Source: Platanthera guangdongensis
Lineage: Eukaryota; Streptophyta; Magnoliopsida; Asparagales; Orchidaceae
Direction: 5' to 3'
NCBI GenBank assembly: GCA_039583875.1
Contig: CM077162.1
Span: forward strand, 168,845,220 to 168,909,219
DNA: 64,000 bases
In this document: positions 11,271 through 23,110 of the stretch, piece after piece
How positions within the stretch are numbered: position 1 is the stretch's first letter
Layout of the letters: every line of letters begins with the position of its first letter
Made by a program: the position numbers and the translations under genes
The notes under the pieces: generated by a model
The model's input: only the letters and a program-made list of their open reading frames with translations
Told to the model about the DNA's origin: nothing
The model's database searches: none

Positions 11271-12229
11271 GAAACATCGATTTAAGAGAAGAAGTCAACA
11301 AAACCCTGGGTCACCCCCGCTCGAGCTTAGTTTGAGGATAAACTAAACATCGAAAGTAGTGGTGTGCCCATAATTGTAATCACATGTAATGTCCACCTAT
11401 TCATTAATTTCACTTGTTCGTCAGCTAGCAATTATAATTATTCTTTGTAGCCTGCGGCAAACCCTGCCGCCAACAGGGAGCACCCACGGATGCTAAGATC
11501 CCATCTTATAATTTTCTAGTCAATGAGTTAAACTCAACCCACTAGGAGACATGACTAACCACGATAACTTATAGTATGCTCTAGTCTAAAATAGACCTTG
11601 GGTATGAACTTGTTTAAGAGAAGGAGATATATAAAGAGAATAAAGGAGGAGTATAACACGAGAATGGCTACCTAAGCCACAAACTCAGGTGGCCCTACGG
11701 TCCCTATCAAGGATTACTCAAACCAGTAGGACTGCTTTAAGGAGAATTGAGACCAATAATCCATTAGCAGAATGTTAGAAGGCACATAGTCTCAACCCTC
11801 GTACTATTAACAAGATTACTTAGAGATAACCACCACGACAAACACTGAGGTTCAGATAGGATTTCAAGTTCAGAAGAAACTTGGTTAGGATTGGAAACAT
11901 TTTGACCCGGATAAGGTTGTCGTAAATGTGACTCTGAGGGTTTACAGTATGGAGTATATCAACAAGTCTCGGGTTAGAACCCCAAGTCGAAGACTGATGC
12001 CCCAGGGACTATCCACCCTGCTAGGACGGATACAACATGGCAATATCGAAGATACTTAGCCCAAGGGAGGTAGGAGCTTATCTTTTGTTTATTGGGGGCT
12101 TGTCTTTTGTTCATTAGGAAATTTAGTTATTGACTTAGGTTTCCCTTAGACCTCATCTAGAAAAATTTGCGTCGTGAAAATAGTGAAATGGATGTAAATT
12201 GTATTCGGTTTTACTAGGGCGTATTCGTA

Positions 12230-12480
12230 GGGATAAGAATCTGACTGAGAAGTGGAGATTGTATAGAGCAGTTGTCTACCCACACAAACAAGAAATCTAA
12301 TCACCGGAAGTATGGTGTTTCTCAGAACATGTATCCTCCAGGAGTGAAGGAAGACGCCATGGATTTTGTAATGCACGGTGAGGTTTGTCGGCTAATGAAG
12401 GATAAGTTCTAGAGTCTTTGGGAACTATTACAGCCACTGCCCGATTAGAGTGGAAGTTTGAGGATATAATTAGGTATTTT
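12230..12480 (+). pseudogene. pol: integrase metal-binding domain remnant, internal 1
   Basis: Plus-strand reading gives the decayed gypsy integrase segment LRNxYPPGVKEDAMDFVMHGEVC. It lies in the frame better preserved in the second copy at 28650-28850. The first Cys of the C-x2-C pair is changed here (TGT/TGC class to GGT) and a TAG follows at about 12410. It is not functional. Confidence 0.65.
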
Positions 12481-12879
12481 TCATACACAGGATTCCTCAT
12501 GCCCACTCTGACACAATTATAATTTGAACAGCAAGAATAGACTGGCTAAGGTAGCTGGGGTCACCCTGACCTGAAAGAAAACTCTCGTGGGTATTACGTA
12601 AGTTTTGTGAGTAGTTGTTTGTTATCATTGTGTGCTCAAGACGGTCGTATCGAATCAGGATGGATAGTGTACGTCCAAGGAGAGAAGATCAGTCCAGGCT
12701 TATCTAGGCTCGCTGCCGACATTCAACACAGCTCTCCACCATCGTACGGAGGTGAAGGATTCCACTTTCATGGATCTAGGATAAGGATCCAAAGGCACTC
12801 AAGTCGGAATTTGGTGAGAACCCAGATACCCAAGTGTCACTGATTAGAGATATAATGCTGGAGGCCCAGGGTAGACCTG

Positions 12880-13440
12880 CCAAATTTTATGATGCGCATC
12901 ATTGCCAAGTAGGGTTAAGGATGAAGACTGTGTATTCCTGAAGATACGTCTAGTGCATGGAGTCTTGCGGGTACGCGGGCAAAAGAAGCTCATTCCAAGG
13001 AATATGGGGCGCTACAGGATCCTAGAACGGATCAGACCATTGGTTTACAAACTGGAGATACCGCCGGAGTTAGCGGGTTTGCATGACCTCTTCCACGTCT
13101 CCTATCTTAGGAATGCTCTACTACGACCGGAATAGCAGGTACTTGGTATAGATTGCTCGACAGCTTTTGATCAATCGGTCTGCTGTGAGCCGGTCCGGAT
13201 AAATTATATAGCGGTGCAGGTCTTGCGGCGCAAGAAGGTCTCGCTGGTCGAGGTCCTGTAGAAGAACCATGGGTAGGAGGAGCATACTTGGGAGCCACCG
13301 GATCTGATGCCATAGAGGTACCCGGATCTCTCCAGGTAAAGTATACATTCAACTTCCTATGGGATGTTACATCCAGTTACTCTCAGTAGAAACCCTGTAG
13401 GCCTAATCTGAATTTCGGGGACGAAATTTTCATTTTTGTT
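12880..13440 (+). pseudogene. pol: integrase C-terminal and chromodomain-type tail remnant
   Basis: The frame open at 12902-13135 reads VFLKIRLVHGVLRV, NMGRYRILERI and LAGLHDLFHVSYLRNAL. These match the C-terminal integrase of chromovirus gypsy elements. Downstream, in pieces, come VQVLRRKKVSLVEVL and EEHTWEPPDLMP, the chromodomain-like tail, then EFRGRNF. Stops interrupt it at 13133 and later. The upstream integrase core is only faintly visible around 12690-12880. Confidence 0.78.
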
Positions 13441-13450
13441 TATTGGGATT

Positions 13451-16400
13451 TGTAACATCTCATTTCCAACTAGACCCCTAAGAGTGGTTTTGTTCATGAT
13501 TAGTTCATGACAAAACCTTAGGAAGCCCAAAGGACCAAGTGAACAAGGGCTAAGGTGAAAATCACCTTGTCCTACCTATAGTTCAGCCTCACCACCAGAC
13601 TTAGGGTTTGACCTTAAGGTTTCAACTTGACTTCATGACCCCATTACAATACCCCTAAACCCATTGGTTGGTCCATAGGGTCAATAAGGACCCATTGGAG
13701 GCAATCAAGGTGGTCAAGTTGACCTAGGTCCACCCTAATCCCAAATGGGTCAAACTGGCCTACTCAGGGTCAGTTGACCTTCCCTTAGCTAAGTGGACAC
13801 CACACATGCTTCCCAAACCCTAAGGTGAGGTCATTGAGTCACCAAGGACTCATTGGGGTCAACCCAAGAGGCTAAGGTTATCCAAGTCACCCTTAGCCCT
13901 AAAAGGTCAAGGTGACCTAACTAAGGGCAATTGTCCTCTAACATGCCCAATTTACCATACCTAGACCTCCCCAAGCCCTAAGGGAGGCTAATGGGTCACC
14001 AAGTACCCAATGGGGTCAACCAAAGAGGCTAAGTTGACCCAAGTCAACCTTAGCCCTAAAAAGATTAAAGAGCCCTAACTAAGGGACAAGTGGCCTTCAA
14101 GGTGCCCAACCAACCCTACCCAATCATTCCAAGAGCTTAGGGGAGGCCATTGGGTCACCAAGGACCCATTGGGGTCAACTCAAAGGGCCATGTTGACCAA
14201 GGTCAACACTACTCTAGTGTTAGGTCAAATTAGCTCAATTGGGCTAACCCAAGCTCAAACCCATTTCCCCACTTGGGCTAACCTCCTTTTTATTATTAAT
14301 ATGGGTTAGTGGGGTGTTAATAGGCTGGAGGAGAGATCAAATTGAGCCTTGATGGGTAGGAGAGAGAAAGCTCCATTTTCCCCTTTAATGGAGGAGAGAG
14401 AAAGGAGGGGAAAAAGGCCATCTATGTCATAGGAAGGCCAAGGGCCACCCTTTATTGCTGGAATCAACTCCTCTGGGAAAGTGGAGGAGTTTCCAGTCAT
14501 TTTCTGGCCAGATTGAACCCAGGTTCACCCCCACCTCCATGGACAAAATTTTCCATCCATGACCATTAATGGCCATTGATGCTACACCCTTCCCCTCCCC
14601 CATTTGATGGTTTTAAAAGCTTCCTTAAGGCCAGAGGAGTCGTTTCCACATCTTCCATGAAGATTTCAAGCCATTTGCTGGTAGTGTTGCAAAACACCCG
14701 AAGCTCCAAAATTCGACCATGGCGCACCACCACCAATCCCGTCGCCAAGCACGGTTGAAGGTCCTCCTCTACTCCTCTCTTCATGGGCTAGATCTTTAGA
14801 TATTTTAGGAGAGAAATCAGGCTCAATTGAGCCCGATTAGGAGAGAAAATTTTCGGAATTTTCATGGATTTTTCATCTTTCGGGTTCGCCGGAAACAACC
14901 CCTCCGGCGGCCGTGCCGCCTCCCGACGATATCCCCCACCTCAACGGAGGAGGTGGCGGTGGTGGTCGGCCAGGGAGGTGGTCGGGTGGCCTGAAATAGG
15001 ATTGGAAAGAGGCTGCAGGTTCGGGCAATCACAGCCATTTGCAGGAGGAGGAAGATGACCGGGAGATGTTGGATTTGCTTTAAGATCCGTGCTGGATCTG
15101 ATTTTATTAATTCTTGTTTTATTATTTTATATCCCATTACTGAGCTGTTTTAAAATTAAATATTAAAAATAACTAGCGGTTGTTTCAGAGAAAATGATAA
15201 ACATAAAATTTGTAGCTCTATGGGTCTACTTTAGTTAAAATTAATTTCATCGAATTTCGATAAGTGGTTTGACCACAACACTCATTTTGGTGGGATCTAT
15301 ACCTAGGGCTAGTCAGAGTCTTAAATGTATTCCCCACTTCACCATATGTCCAAATGTTCTGAACATTGGACATAGAGTCATTCTAATATATACCTAGGTC
15401 ACTCCCAAAATTGATAATTTTTGGAGACACGTTTTCTATAGTTTTTGAAATTATTTAATAATCATATGGTAATTTAATTATGGGACATAATTACCTCCAA
15501 AAGGTTCCAAATTTTGGTGGGTAGTTCTTGAGGTCAACATAAGGCTCTGTATAAAGTTTCATCCCTATTGGTGTTCATTTGGTTTGGAAATAAGCAAACC
15601 CTAGCCTTGCCCTAAAGGGGTTTTTATGTCAAAAGTGCCCCTTGTGGGTTTGAGTTGCCAAACCACCTCAACAGAGGTTGAAATTTGGGCCACTGATTTG
15701 ACATGACCTTTAACAATCTCATATGGATTATGGGGTGGATTAGGGTGGATTTTCCACTGAACCCTAGTTCTAACCCCAAGGTTGAACTTTGGGGGCTTGT
15801 GAAGGACATAGGGGGTTATGTTCTTGGATGGACTTTGGGATCGGTCCTTGAGATCTTAGGGTGGTGAAATGCCCTAGGAAAGGATATGGTGGTACATAGA
15901 CACATGCACATGACATAAATCACTTAATAAGTATTTATGACTTTAAACCCTAGAAATTATCTTATGGGTCAAATGACCTTAAATCTTGATGATATTTTGG
16001 TATGGTTTATTTCATATTATTATTAACCTCTGGTATTTATCTTGTGGTGTTTAGAGATCAGTAGATCATCCTTGTAGTAGTAACTTCCATAATGCCTTTT
16101 TGATGTTAATGATGAAAATATGATGTATAAGTGGTAGAATGGTTTGAAATTCTGTAATAGATAATCAAATGACTTTAGGTTGCACTAGTAGTTTATTTGG
16201 AGTGGTTGAAGCTTTATTTGTAGTACCTCCTTTGTAAAGTAAATACGTGCTACTTACCTGGATAAATAGGAAATAAATACCATAGTTTGCTGGAAAATTG
16301 TGATACTTAGTCAAGGAAAATATTAGGGCATATAGAAGCATGGAAAAATTGTTAAATGTTGTTTAATTGAGATTTTAAGGGTGTGTCATCATAAAGTGCT

Positions 16401-16799
16401 TTATGATGGTTTTCCTTAGGATAATCTATTACCTGGTTTGCTGACTTGTGAATTTCATGAAACTTAGGAAGTGAAGTTTAATGATCATAATATAGCTCTG
16501 CTAATTTTTGGGGGAATTGTTAGACTAATATTTTTGGTACTTCCTTCAACACCGCTATTTATATGAATTATTTTGGAATACATATTTCGAGGTTAAATGT
16601 TTTATGAAAGTTTATAATATTTGGTATTCACTGATATCTTGTTATCCTACAGTGTTCATAATTTTTGAATGGTCATACCCAAAGTAAATCTAGTACCTCA
16701 TGTTCAAATCACTCATGGATTAATTTTGGGAAAAATTAATTAAATGCCAAATTTAATTAGAAAATCATGAATTTCTGAATTTGGACTAAATATATCATG
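13451..16799 (+). repeat. LARD LTR2, left part
   Basis: Starts TGTAACATCTC directly after internal 1 and follows LTR1 closely until 16799, where the TR-GAG element enters at TCATG. The right part resumes at 25860; together they make 5132 bp. This part holds the 158-bp repeats and the AT-rich middle, with no genes. Confidence 0.9.
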
Positions 16800-17179
16800 T
16801 GTTAACCCAGAAATCGGCGATCCTTCCCAAGGTGGACAGCTGGCTAATCGCGACCCTTAGATTCTCTCTCTTTGATCGCGATGAGCCCCAGCGTAGGCGG
16901 ACAGTTTTCCCTATCCGCCTAGGTCTCCTAGCAATCGCATTCCCTACGGGACGGCGGGTTAATCCCATGGCTCACCCTCGCGGGACATGCGATTGGGTTC
17001 GCTAATCGTGCAGTACTTTTCCTTGCAGGAGTCCGCCAACAGCATTGCCAGGAGCGGCCTCCTATTTCGCCCAAGGGGCGGTGGTCTCCAGCCGCCGTCC
17101 GTCGAGGACGCCCACCGGGGGCGACCTCCCTGTTGCCCGAGGGGAGGCGGCCTCCAGCCGCCGTCCGCCGAGGCCGCCC

Positions 17180-18350
17180 GCCCGGGGCGGCCTCTGCCCG
17201 CCTGCCGGGCGGACTCCCCCTGGAGTCCGCCCAGGCCGCCCGCAAGGAGGCGGCCCCGGCACCCTGCCGGGCGGACTCCCCCTGGAGTCCGCCCAGGCCG
17301 CCCGCGAGGGGGCGGTCGAGCCCTGCCGGGCGGACTCCCCCTGGAGTCCGCCCAGGCCGCCCGCGAGGGGGCGGCCGAGCCCTGCCGGGCGGACTCCCCC
17401 TGGAGTCCGCCCAGGCCGCCCGCTAGGGGGCGGCCCCGGCACCCTGCCGGGCGGACTCCCCCTGGAGTCCGCCCAGGCCGCCCGCGAGGGGGCGGCCGAG
17501 CCCTGCCCGGCGGACTCCTCCTGGAGTCCGCCCAGGCCGCCCGCTAGGGGGCGGCCCCGGCACCCTGCCGGGCGGACTCCCCCTGGAGTCCGCCCAGGCC
17601 GCCCGCGAGGGGGCGGCCGAGCCCTGCCGGGCGGACTCCCCCTGGAGTCCGCCCAGGCCGCCCGCTAGGGGGCGGCCCCGGCACCCTGCCGGGCGGACTC
17701 CCCCTGGAGTCCGCCCAGGCCGCCCGCTAGGGGGCGGCCCCGGCACCCTGCTGGGCGGACTCCCCCTGGAGTCCGCCCAGGCCGCCCGCGAGGGGGCGGC
17801 CGAGCCCTGCCGGGCGGACTCCCCCTGGAGTCCGCCCAGGCCGCCCGCTAGGGGGCGGCCCCAGCACCCTGCCGGGCGGACTACCCCTGGAGTCCGCCCA
17901 GGCCGCCCGCGAGGGGGCGGCCGAGCCCTGCCGGGCGAACTCCCCCTGGAGTCCGCCCAGGCCGCCCGCTACTGGGCGGCCCCGGCACCCTGCCGGGCGG
18001 ACTCCCCCTGGAGTCCGCCCAGGCCGCCCGCGAGGGGGCGGCCGAACCCTGCCGGGCGGACTCCCCTGGAGTCCGCCCAGGCCGCCCGCTAGGGGGCGGC
18101 CACGACACCCTGCTGGGCGGACTCCCCCTGGAGTCCGCCCAGGCCGCCCGCGAGGGGGCGGCCGAGCCCTGCCGGGCGGACTCCCCCTGGAGTCCGCCCA
18201 GGCCGCCCGCTAGGGGGCGGCCCCGGCGCCCTGCCGGGCGGACTTCACCCTGGAGTCCGCCCAGGCCGCCCGCTAGGGGGCGGCCTCCGGCCTGCCGGGC
18301 GGACTCCTCCCGGAGTCCGCCCAGGTCGCCCGCTAGGGGGGGACCTCCAG
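17180..18350. repeat. GC-rich 59/61-bp tandem array, about 19 units
   Basis: Each unit holds the hairpin GGCGGACTCC-CCCT-GGAGTCCGCC followed by CAGGCCGCCCGC. Two unit types occur. One reads GCGAGGGGGCGGCCGAGCC (about 59 bp), the other GCTAGGGGGCGGCCCCGGCACC (about 61 bp), and they mostly alternate. Composition is extremely GC-rich and CpG-rich in an AT-rich neighbourhood. Long apparent ORFs on both strands are by-products of the repeat. Confidence 0.95.
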
Positions 18351-18483
18351 CTCTCTGCAGGTGGGTCCTTCCGATTGCTTCATCGCTCGACAGTGGCGGA
18401 CGCAAAATCTCTGTCCGCGGAGTCCGCGCAGGTCGTCATGCTGATGTCACTGGGCCCCGCTTCTAGAAGAACTTCCCTGGGCC

Positions 18484-18491
18484 TATAAATA
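18484..18491 (+). promoter_or_regulatory. TATA box of the TR-GAG 5' LTR
   Basis: CCTATAAATAGCCC, a strong plant TATA box, lies about 130 bp after the GC-rich array. The identical site in the 3' LTR is at 25054-25061. RNA probably starts near CTCTCATTCTGCAC. Confidence 0.85.
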
Positions 18492-19336
18492 GCCCATGGT
18501 GCCTCTCATTCTGCACGGTTGGAGGATCCAGCAAGTCTTGCCAGCAGCACCTGCGGACTCCGTTTTCCAGTCCGCGCATTCCGTCATCACCTCCTCCAGC
18601 AAGCTCTGCGGACTCAGTTTCCTGTCTGCGCAGCTCTCCAGCAGCTCTTCAGCAGCTTGCCAGCAGACTCTGCAGACTCAGTTTCTCAGTCCTGCAGCTT
18701 GCCAGCAGACTCTTTTACTTAGTCTCTGGCAGCTTCTCCTCTGCTTTCTGGCACTTTCTTCTCTCTTAGCCGCCAGCTTCTCCTTGTACCCTTTAAGTGA
18801 TTTTGTTGTAAAGGTGTACTTGTAAGCTTGTAATCTCTAGCTATTAATAAAAGGAAAGCCCGTCGCAGGAGTGACATTTAGGCCGCGGCGGGCGAAGTGT
18901 GTTGTTTCCGCTGCTAGCGGCCCCCTCTTCTTCTCCTCTCCTCAGCAAGCCTTGCTCCTCTGCTCAGCAAGTCTTGCTCCTCCGCTCAGCAAACTTCTTC
19001 TCAGCTCAGCTCTCCTCGGCGATCAACCTGCAAGCACAACCGTCCCCTTAGCCGTCTGCTCGACAGCTCCTGGTCAACCTCCCTCTCCTCTCTTGATCAA
19101 CCTGCTCTGTTGATCAAGCTTCTCTCCTCTATCCCCGCAACTCTCTTTGACAAGCCATTTGCTCCACTCTCGAGCACTCAAAGGCTTCTTTCCTTCCCTC
19201 CTCTCCTCCTATCCTAGCTTGTGAGATCGAACACCCCCTCCGTGTTAGCTGGCTGGTGCACCGCGACGTTTCCGCGCATCAACAGTTAACAGGCGACCTT
19301 CAAATCCGTTCAGACGGTGAATAGCGACAGTTAACC

Positions 19337-20920
19337 ATGTCGGATCAATCAGCCGAGAACTTTGCCCCAAGTCCCATTGAAGATCCTCTCTGGGAAGCTT
19401 TTGAGCAGTCGCGCCGTGAGAATGCTCAACAGTTCCAAGCCATCAACCAAGTCCTTGCTGCGATCACGCAGCAGTTAGATTCTCATCCAGCAACTGCTCC
19501 AACTGCTCCAACTGCTCCAATCAATCTAACGCCAACGTCAGAGCATAAGCAAGCTTATTCTCAAGCTTGTCCTCCGTTCTATCCTCCTTACACCCCAACC
19601 TTCCCGCAAGGTCCTGCTGCTCCTTTGCGAACTCAAGATGAAGAGTTTGCCACTCGCCAAAACTTCTTCCGGCAAGCAGCCCGGGGAAGTCCTGCTAGAC
19701 TTTTCAACTTTCAAGGAAGTCATCCTTGCCCCCCAGCTCCTGCCTCTGCTCCCCCTGCAGCAACCTTTCCTTTCTACCCCCCTGCTTCTTTTGCAGCTGC
19801 AGCCTATGCTCCCTTTAATCCCTATGCTGTGGGAGAGCAGGAAGAGCCGTCGCCCTTTATTGAGAGTGTTCGCCTTGAACCTACTCCAGCAAACTTCAGA
19901 GAGCCTCGACTGCCAATCTATACAGGAGAGACTGATCCGGTCAAGCATCTTCAAGCCTTCGAATCAGCCGTTGCTCTCAAGACTCTGTCAGATGCAACCA
20001 AGTGCAAGCTCCTTGTGACAACCTTTGATGGGCAAGTGAGGGATTGGTTCTATGGCCTCCGTCCTCACTCCATCTCTTCCTTCCTTGATCTTCGTAGAGA
20101 GTTCCTTCTCAGATTCTCTACCTCCTCCAAGAGAAAGGTCGGTCCTGAAGCCCTCTTTGAGATCAGACAGCGCAGTGATGAAACCTGGTCTCAATTTGTT
20201 GATCGATTCCAGAGAGAGATTCTGGACATCGAAATCGTTGATCAAGAAATGTACCGAGTGGCTCTTATCCACGGTCTTCGCGAAGGGCCTCTCAAATTTG
20301 AAGCTAATGTCCGTGCTCCAAGAACATACCAAGAGCTGATCGCTCTAGCCAACTCGTACATCCGAGGCGAGAAGAGCAATCCAGGCTTCGTCTCCAAGCT
20401 CATATCAGAGAAAGATCCGTTTCGCAAGCAACCTCCAAGGTCTCCTTACAATCGTTTCCCAGCTCACTCAAGGAAGGAGAGAAGGCTTCATCGCCAGCGA
20501 TACTCCTTCCCGAGCCGTGATGCTCCAGATCCATTGCTACCGCTGGCTCCTTCTCAAACAGTAGCTGTCCAACAGCAGCAAGATGATGACTTGCACGAGT
20601 CTGATCTTGACGACGTCGTGCAAGAAGTGATCCAGATCATGAAAGATAGGGCAAGCTACAAGAAGCCCTACCGGCCAGCAGATCAGAGGTCTAGAGACTC
20701 AAAGCTTGTGCAAAGGATGCTCCGGCAGGGCAAGATGCATGACTTGCTTCCTAAAGAAGATCGCCCTGATCAAGCAACATCAAAGGGCAAAGAGATTTCA
20801 GATGTTCCTTGCTCCTCAAGGGGAGTGAACCACGTCGAAGAGCCTCCTCTCCTCATTGTCAACCAAGAAGTCGAATGCTTCGACGCCGACGATGAGGGTG
20901 TGCTGGGAAGGCTATTCTGA
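19337..20920 (+). CDS. gag: intact gypsy (Tat-type) Gag protein, 527 aa
   Basis: ATG at 19337 lies 52 bp after the 5' LTR and the frame is open for 527 codons. Residues about 1-190 are Pro/Ala-rich. About 195-345 form the retrotransposon gag core: PRLPIYTGETDPVKHLQAF, VRDWFYGLRPHSI, LRREFLLRFSTSSKR, WSQFVDRFQREIL, ALIHGLREGP, YQELIALANSYIRGEK. The C-terminal third is basic then acidic (RKERRLHRQRYSF; DDDLHESDLDDVVQEV). I see no CCHC zinc knuckle, unusual for a gag that must bind RNA; the basic stretch may replace it. The gene is undamaged, unlike nearly every other coding region here, and no pol follows. It should form particles that package element RNA with pol supplied in trans. An aspartic protease is also lacking. 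Confidence 0.93.
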   Translation: MSDQSAENFAPSPIEDPLWEAFEQSRRENAQQFQAINQVLAAITQQLDSHPATAPTAPTAPINLTPTSEHKQAYSQACPPFYPPYTPTFPQGPAAPLRTQDEEFATRQNFFRQAARGSPARLFNFQGSHPCPPAPASAPPAATFPFYPPASFAAAAYAPFNPYAVGEQEEPSPFIESVRLEPTPANFREPRLPIYTGETDPVKHLQAFESAVALKTLSDATKCKLLVTTFDGQVRDWFYGLRPHSISSFLDLRREFLLRFSTSSKRKVGPEALFEIRQRSDETWSQFVDRFQREILDIEIVDQEMYRVALIHGLREGPLKFEANVRAPRTYQELIALANSYIRGEKSNPGFVSKLISEKDPFRKQPPRSPYNRFPAHSRKERRLHRQRYSFPSRDAPDPLLPLAPSQTVAVQQQQDDDLHESDLDDVVQEVIQIMKDRASYKKPYRPADQRSRDSKLVQRMLRQGKMHDLLPKEDRPDQATSKGKEISDVPCSSRGVNHVEEPPLLIVNQEVECFDADDEGVLGRLF

Positions 20921-21120
20921 ACTAGCAAGGACTTCACAGTCCTCCAAAGCGATGGACTTCACAGTCCTCCAGAGCTCCTTGCAACCTTCAGGGGTTATCT
21001 CAACCCTTACTCTCTCCCTCTTTCATACATTCTTTACAACACTTCTCAGTGTTATTTTCTTGCTTTTCTACAAAAATTTTATTCAGAGATCCTGTACTGA
21101 CACAGTTCCCTTTTTGTTGT

Positions 21121-21146
21121 CTCTCTCTCTCTCTCTCTCTCTCTCT
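21121..21146. repeat. (CT)13 microsatellite
   Basis: Uninterrupted CT dinucleotide run of 26 bp in the TR-GAG internal region. Confidence 0.97.
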
Positions 21147-21670
21147 GGGATCAATACGCCAATGAGATTTCGCCGAGTCTGAAACGTTCCCTCCGTAGTT
21201 TGTTCTCGCACTACCGCTTCGACCACATATGGCGGGAGTATACCCATGTGTGTAGTGGGAGCAGTTCATCTACGATTATGGGCTTCAGGCTTAGGATCCT
21301 AGCCAGCATCTGACACAGAGTGTGTGCTAGGGGAGCCTCATGTGTTAGCTCTGCTGTGCGTCTTATAGGAAACACTACGGTTAGGATGATCTTCGCTGGA
21401 CAAGCAATGGCAATCAAGCGTAGCCTTGTCTCTTAGATCAGCCTTCAACTGTGGTGGCCGAATAACTCTCCGGTATCCTCGATCCATGCCTCTCGGGTTC
21501 TCACAACTCCACCGATCAATACACAGACAATATAGGCCTCTTGGCGCAACCTGTCTCCTTGATCAGTGATGCTTGTGCCCAGGGCAAGAGAGCAGAGTTT
21601 CTAGCGATCCTTCTCAGGATCTTACTTGCTTCCAGCGGTCCTTCTCAGGACCTTCCCTTGCTTTGTGCCC

Positions 21671-22122
21671 TCCTTGAGGATGCGCGGCCAGCCCGCTTTG
21701 AGCAGGACCATACTCGGAATGATTTTCGGGCAAGTGATGCATAAGGCCCACGGGGAACACCTGTGGCAGCATTCAACCCTCTGTAGTCATTCCGAACATG
21801 GACCTCTTTTTCCTTTCCCCCCTCCTTGAGGATGCGCGGCCAGCCCGCTTTGAGCAGGACCATACTCGGAATGATTTTCGGGCAAGTGATGCATAAGGCC
21901 CACGGGGAACACCTGTGGCAGTATTCAACCCTCTGTAGTCATTCCGAACATGGACCTCTTTTTCCTTTCCCCCCTCCTTCAGGATGCGCGGCCAGCCCGC
22001 TTTGAGTAGGACTATACTCGGGATGATTTCTCGGGCAAGTGATGCATAAGGCCCACGGGGAACACCTGTGGCAGCATTCAACCCACTTTAATCATTCTGG
22101 GTGCAGCCCTCCTTTTCTCTCT
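21671..22122 (+). repeat. 152-bp tandem repeat, about three copies
   Basis: Units start TCCTTGAGGATGCGCGG at 21671 and 21823 and TCCTTCAGGATGCGCGG at 21975, an exact 152-bp period. The first two are nearly identical; the third diverges at its end. No conserved protein is encoded. Confidence 0.93.
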
Positions 22123-22540
22123 TCCCTCCTTTCACAGGTGAACAGGTTAATCCCACCTATCAAAAGGATTCTGGCATTCATTTTGATCATATCCATCCGA
22201 TCATGTCAGCAGCTAGCGCTCGATTCATTAATCTGGACTCCATGATAATAATCATCGGGCATTTCTCTTGCTACTTGGTCATATCGACCCCATCTAATCA
22301 ACCTTCATGGCTTATCTCTAAAGGATTTCCAGCAATCACTTTGCTCGTGCTCATCCTATATGAATTGCTTATTCAAAGCTCTATCAGATGATGACTCGCA
22401 CTCTATCTATATAAGCTCTATTGCTCTCATCTTCTATATATTGCTTGCTCAAGCGCTATCAGCCATGCTATCGCAATCCAGTCATATCTGTCAGCAGTTA
22501 ATCGGCCTTATTTTGTCGACAGTTAACAGTCAACAGTTAA

Positions 22541-23110
22541 CACTTGCAAGCCTTCTCTTCACAGGTACTTGCAAGTTATCTTCATATCTTATTTGCTCCT
22601 AACTCTCTTTCTGCAGAGATCAGCAAACACTTGCAAGCCTTCTCTTCACATGTACTTGCAAGTTATCTTCATATCTTATTTGCTCCTAACTCTCTTTTTG
22701 TAGAGATCAGCAAACACTTGCAAGCCTTCTCTTCACAGGTACTTGCAAGTTATCTTCATATCTTATTTGCTCCTAACTCTCTTTTTGCAGAGATCAGCAA
22801 ACACTTGCAAGCCTTCTCTTCACAGGTACTTGCAAGTTATCTTCATATCTTATTTACTTCTAACTCCTCTTCTCGCAGAGATAGCAAACGCCTGCAAGCC
22901 TCATCCAGGTACTTGCAGCTTATTTTTATACAATACCTGCTCCTAACTCTCTTTTTGCAGAGATCAGCAAACCCTTGCAAGTTTCTTCACAGGTACTTGC
23001 AAGTTACTCTCATATATTGTGCATACTCCTAACTCTTCCGTTGCAGAAACCAGCAAAGAATTGCAGGTCCCTTCCAGGTACTTGCGAGTTGTTATGCCCT
23101 TCTGTTTTCC
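22541..23110 (+). repeat. 87-bp tandem repeat with splice-site-like edges
   Basis: The landmark CACTTGCAAGCC starts at 22541, 22628, 22715 and 22802, then decayed at 22889 and 22972: period 87 bp, about six copies. Each unit includes TTCACAGGTACTTGCAAG and CTCTTTTTGCAGAGATC, i.e. pyrimidine-AG acceptor-like sites and AG-GTA donor-like sites. Apparent ORFs here are repeat products. Confidence 0.9.

Larger units (their letters stand above)
11256..13450 (+). other. LARD internal region 1 (2195 bp)
   Basis: From 11271 to about 12230 I recognise nothing coding. From about 12230 decayed integrase is seen. The region ends with AATTTCGGGGACGAAATTTT (13414-13433), the characteristic end of the Tekay/Del coding region, and a T-rich stretch before LTR2. 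It is too short for gag-pol, so the unit is non-autonomous. Confidence 0.8.
16800..19284 (+). repeat. 5' LTR of the TR-GAG element
   Basis: Starts TGTTAACCCAG, ends GCGCATCAACA. It contains the GC-rich array (17180-18350), the TATA box (18484-18491), a leader with CAGCA/CTCAGCAAGC repeats, a plant-type polyadenylation candidate AATAAAAGG (about 18846) and a CT-rich end. Confidence 0.92.

Noticed and set aside
16987..18405. Several overlapping ORFs of 100-200 codons on both strands (Pro/Arg/Gly-rich), and again at 23509-24975
   Set aside because: They exist only because the GC-rich 59/61-bp repeat contains few stops. They repeat with the unit and have no protein-like diversity.
22544..23032. 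A 162-codon ORF of repeated Leu/Ser/His-rich segments
   Set aside because: It follows the 87-bp tandem repeat (87 is a multiple of three) and is a by-product of it.
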